This document shows, one piece after another, positions 61,996-64,000 of a stretch of DNA of 64,000 bases. The DNA is from Kocuria coralli (lineage in GTDB: Bacteria > Actinomycetota > Actinomycetes > Actinomycetales > Micrococcaceae): NCBI RefSeq assembly GCF_008831305.1, contig NZ_ML708627.1, forward strand, positions 1-64,000, in the 5' to 3' direction. Made by a program: the position numbers and the translations under genes. Under the pieces are notes generated by a model that searched no databases, was not told the origin of the DNA, and saw nothing but the letters and a program-made list of their open reading frames with translations. The first letter of the stretch is position 1; each line of letters starts with the position of its first letter.

Positions 61996-63321
61996 ATGCC
62001 CAAGGAGTCCAAGGAGACAGCACCGGAGCCCGAGAGCAGCGGTACCAGGGGGAAGGACCAGAGGGGCTCGGGGTTCCTCATCCCCGGGTCGCGCTGGATC
62101 CTGGGTGGTCGCACTCCGCGCGGCAGCGCCCAGCGCACCGCACGGGCCGGTGCCCCGATTCCGTCCAGGAAGACCCTGGAGAACATCCGGTCCAAGGTGG
62201 GGGCGATGTCCGTCGTCGCCGCCCAGCGCCTGGAGGCCGAGCTGCCCTGGTTCCGCGAACTCCAGCCCAAGGACCGCTCGGAGCTGGGACTGGTGGCCCA
62301 GCGCGGTATCGCCGCCTTCGTCACCTGGTACGAGCAGCAGGACGACGACGGCCTCCTGCTCAACCGGCTGTTCCGGGACGCGCCCCCCGATCTCGCCCGG
62401 GCCATCACCCTGCAGCAGGCCCTCCAGGTGATGCGCGTGGTGGTCGAGGTGGTCGAGGACAAGGTCCCCGAGCTCGCGACGACACACGACGAGGCCGTGC
62501 TGCGCGAGGGCGTCCTGCGGTACTCACGGGACATCGCCTTCACGGCCGCCGATGTCTACGCCCGCGCCGCCGAAAACCGCGGTTCGTGGGATGCGCGGCT
62601 GGAAGCGCTCGTGGTGGACGGCGTCCTGCGCGGCGAGCACACGGATTCGCTGCGGTCCCGGGTGGCGGCCCTCGGCTGGACCAGCACGGGACCGGTCACC
62701 GTCCTGGTCGGCTACGCCCCGGAGCAGACCAGTCCCGCCGGGGTGGCGCGCATCCGCCGCACGGTGGCCAAGCACACTTCCGACGCGCTGGTCTCCATCC
62801 AGGGCAACCGCCTGGTACTGATCCTGGCGGGGCTGAGCACCCTCGACCGGTCGCTCGAGCGCATCGCCAGCCTCTTCGGCCCCGGCCCCGTGGTCCACGG
62901 CCCGGAGGCGGCCAACCTCTTCGCGGCGGCCGAATCCGCGGAGCCGGCCCATGCGGCCCTGTCCGTGGCACCGGCCTGGCCGGACGCGCCCCGCCCCGTG
63001 GACTCGGAGGAGCTGTGGCCGGAGCGGCTCATGGCGGGCGATGCCGCCGCACGCCATGCTCTGGTGGAGCAGATCTACCGGAAACTGGCCGGTTCCTCGA
63101 CGGGCCTGACGGAGACCCTGTCCACCTACGTCTCGGTCGGCCACTCGCTGGAGGCCACGGCCCGCGAGCTGTACGTCCATGCCAATACCGTCCGCTACCG
63201 GCTGCGCCGGATCTCGGATCTCACCGGCTGGGACCCGCTGGTCCCGCGGGACGCGTTCGTGCTGCACTGCGCCATCGTCGCAGGCCGGCTGACGGATGAC
63301 TGCCGGACGGAGCAGGGGTAG
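61996..63321 (+). CDS. fasR: FasR-like PucR-type regulator of fatty acid synthesis
   Basis: The 441-residue protein has a basic, flexible N-terminus. A helical middle region follows (KTLENIRSKVGAMSVVAAQRLEAELPWFRELQ), then a C-terminal PucR-type HTH (HSLEATARELYVHANTVRYRLRRISDLTGWDP). In Streptomyces coelicolor, FasR is a PucR-type activator next to the fabD operon. Its position between aceE and fabD here matches. A palindrome upstream of fabD is its likely site. The ATG at 61996 lies 7 nt after a -10-like box. Confidence 0.85.
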   Translation: MPKESKETAPEPESSGTRGKDQRGSGFLIPGSRWILGGRTPRGSAQRTARAGAPIPSRKTLENIRSKVGAMSVVAAQRLEAELPWFRELQPKDRSELGLVAQRGIAAFVTWYEQQDDDGLLLNRLFRDAPPDLARAITLQQALQVMRVVVEVVEDKVPELATTHDEAVLREGVLRYSRDIAFTAADVYARAAENRGSWDARLEALVVDGVLRGEHTDSLRSRVAALGWTSTGPVTVLVGYAPEQTSPAGVARIRRTVAKHTSDALVSIQGNRLVLILAGLSTLDRSLERIASLFGPGPVVHGPEAANLFAAAESAEPAHAALSVAPAWPDAPRPVDSEELWPERLMAGDAAARHALVEQIYRKLAGSSTGLTETLSTYVSVGHSLEATARELYVHANTVRYRLRRISDLTGWDPLVPRDAFVLHCAIVAGRLTDDCRTEQG

Positions 63322-63397
63322 CTCCGCCGTGTCCGGCGTCACCTCCATGGTGCTGTTCCCCTCCCGGGGGCAGCGGCATCGGCCCCGGTTCCGCCGG

Positions 63398-63418
63398 CTT
63401 TGTAGGGACCGTACAAAG
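63398..63418. promoter_or_regulatory. Candidate FasR binding site before fabD
   Basis: CTTTGTA and TACAAAG are perfect 7-bp arms with a 7-bp spacer, ending about 54 bp before the -10-like TGCAAT (63472-63477). That position suits an activator. The link to the FasR-like protein is inferred. Confidence 0.6.
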
Positions 63419-63483
63419 CTCACGGGCGGGCTTGGTCCGTCACCTTCCGGCACGAGCCGGTGCCCAGTTGGTGCAATAGTCGG

Positions 63484-64000
63484 GTGATTGCGATTGTCTG
63501 CCCCGGACAGGGGGCCCAGAAGCCCGGTTTGCTCAACGACTGGCTCGAGCTCGACGGGGTGCCCGAACACCTCGCGGAGCTCTCGGAAGCCGCCGGTCTG
63601 GATCTCCGCCACTACGGCACCGAGGCCGATGAGGAGACCATCCGGGACACGGCGGTCGCCCAGCCCCTCATCGTCGCCTGCGGCCTGATCGCCGGTCGTC
63701 TCCTGAAGGACCGGCTGGACGGTCGTGACGACCTGGTCTTCGCGGGCCACTCGGTCGGGGAGATCACCGCCGCCGCGCTGTCCGGAGCGCTGACCGAGAA
63801 GGACGCCATGACCTTCGTGCACACCCGTGCCGATGCCATGGCGGCGGCCGCGGCAACCGTGCCCACGGGCATGTCCGCCGTTCTGTCCCCCAAGGAGGAC
63901 GAGGTCCGCGAGGCCATCGAGGCTGCCGGCCTCACCGCCGCGAACTCCAACGGAGGCGGCCAGATCGTCGCCGCGGGGACCCTCGAGCAGCTCGAGGCCT
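63484..64000 (+). CDS. fabD: Malonyl-CoA:ACP transacylase, partial at the window edge
   Basis: About 172 residues are visible; the family is about 310. The N-terminal CPGQGAQKPGLL and the nucleophile motif FAGHSVGEITAAALSGAL (Ser near residue 90) identify FabD, which loads malonate on acyl carrier protein. I chose GTG 63484. It is preceded by TGCAAT 6 nt upstream, again suggesting a leaderless transcript. The 3' part and the rest of the fab operon lie beyond the window. Confidence 0.92.
   Translation, partial: MIAIVCPGQGAQKPGLLNDWLELDGVPEHLAELSEAAGLDLRHYGTEADEETIRDTAVAQPLIVACGLIAGRLLKDRLDGRDDLVFAGHSVGEITAAALSGALTEKDAMTFVHTRADAMAAAAATVPTGMSAVLSPKEDEVREAIEAAGLTAANSNGGGQIVAAGTLEQLEA

Noticed and set aside
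59090-62023. Minus-strand open frame of about 980 codons
   Set aside because: It is antisense to aceE, which has clear motifs; the composition of the antisense frame is unlike real protein.

Overview
The window is high-GC, densely coded DNA. Several features point to an actinobacterium, probably of the Micrococcales: aceE followed by a PucR-type regulator and fabD, a DUF3052 protein, a bifunctional PutA, a HelD-like ATPase, an actinobacterial-style RNase P RNA, and many genes whose start codon sits 6-7 nt after a TANNNT -10 box (leaderless mRNAs). I could not assign a genus.

Layout, left to right. 1-3245: remnant of a zinc alcohol dehydrogenase, an ABC-F ATPase preceded by a 13-codon leader ORF and an inverted repeat, and a TetR regulator divergent from a SnoaL-like protein across a double palindromic operator. 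3282-9107: deoxynucleoside catabolism (deoR-like repressor, divergent deoC, phosphosugar mutase and deoD, then an MFS transporter with a frameshift). 9161-12297: AbgB-type M20 amidohydrolase and AbgT transporter. 12403-15959: membrane protein plus NarL-type two-component pair, ending at a 28-bp perfect terminator hairpin. 15965-22461: HelD-like ATPase, a membrane protein interrupted by an in-frame UGA, DUF2200, a TVP38/DedA-like protein and a PQQ-type sugar dehydrogenase lipoprotein. 22493-26797: a tightly overlapping three-gene operon (SbnA-like synthase, FAD/NAD(P) oxidoreductase, Y4yA/SbnH-like PLP decarboxylase) with no siderophore synthetase in the window. This is the best candidate for an undescribed pathway. 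26951-36463: peptide deformylase, PutA with a divergent double-HTH regulator, a hydroxyproline/proline-racemase operon with its GntR regulator, and YaaA.

36529-39403: rnpB, then a tyrosinase with a plant-like C-terminal domain, coupled to a probable DUF2182 membrane protein behind a promoter with direct repeats. 39419-46930: zinc-ribbon protein, Nif3, sarcosine-oxidase-like enzyme, MsrA, cysK, cysE, gnd and an SRPBCC protein. 47077-51624: Pit transporter and a large frameshifted membrane protein. 51625-56519: a region that looks lower in GC, with two small membrane proteins, an IS3-family element and a DesK/DesR-like pair, bounded by tRNA-Val(UAC). 56776-64000: sirtuin, AhpE-type peroxiredoxin, DUF3052, aceE, a FasR-like PucR regulator and the 5' part of fabD.

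Three genes look broken (MFS, 18527 membrane protein, 48902 membrane protein). Two of the lesions are single-base indels next to short homopolymers, so sequencing error must be excluded before calling them pseudogenes. All functions are inferred from sequence reading alone; no database search was run.
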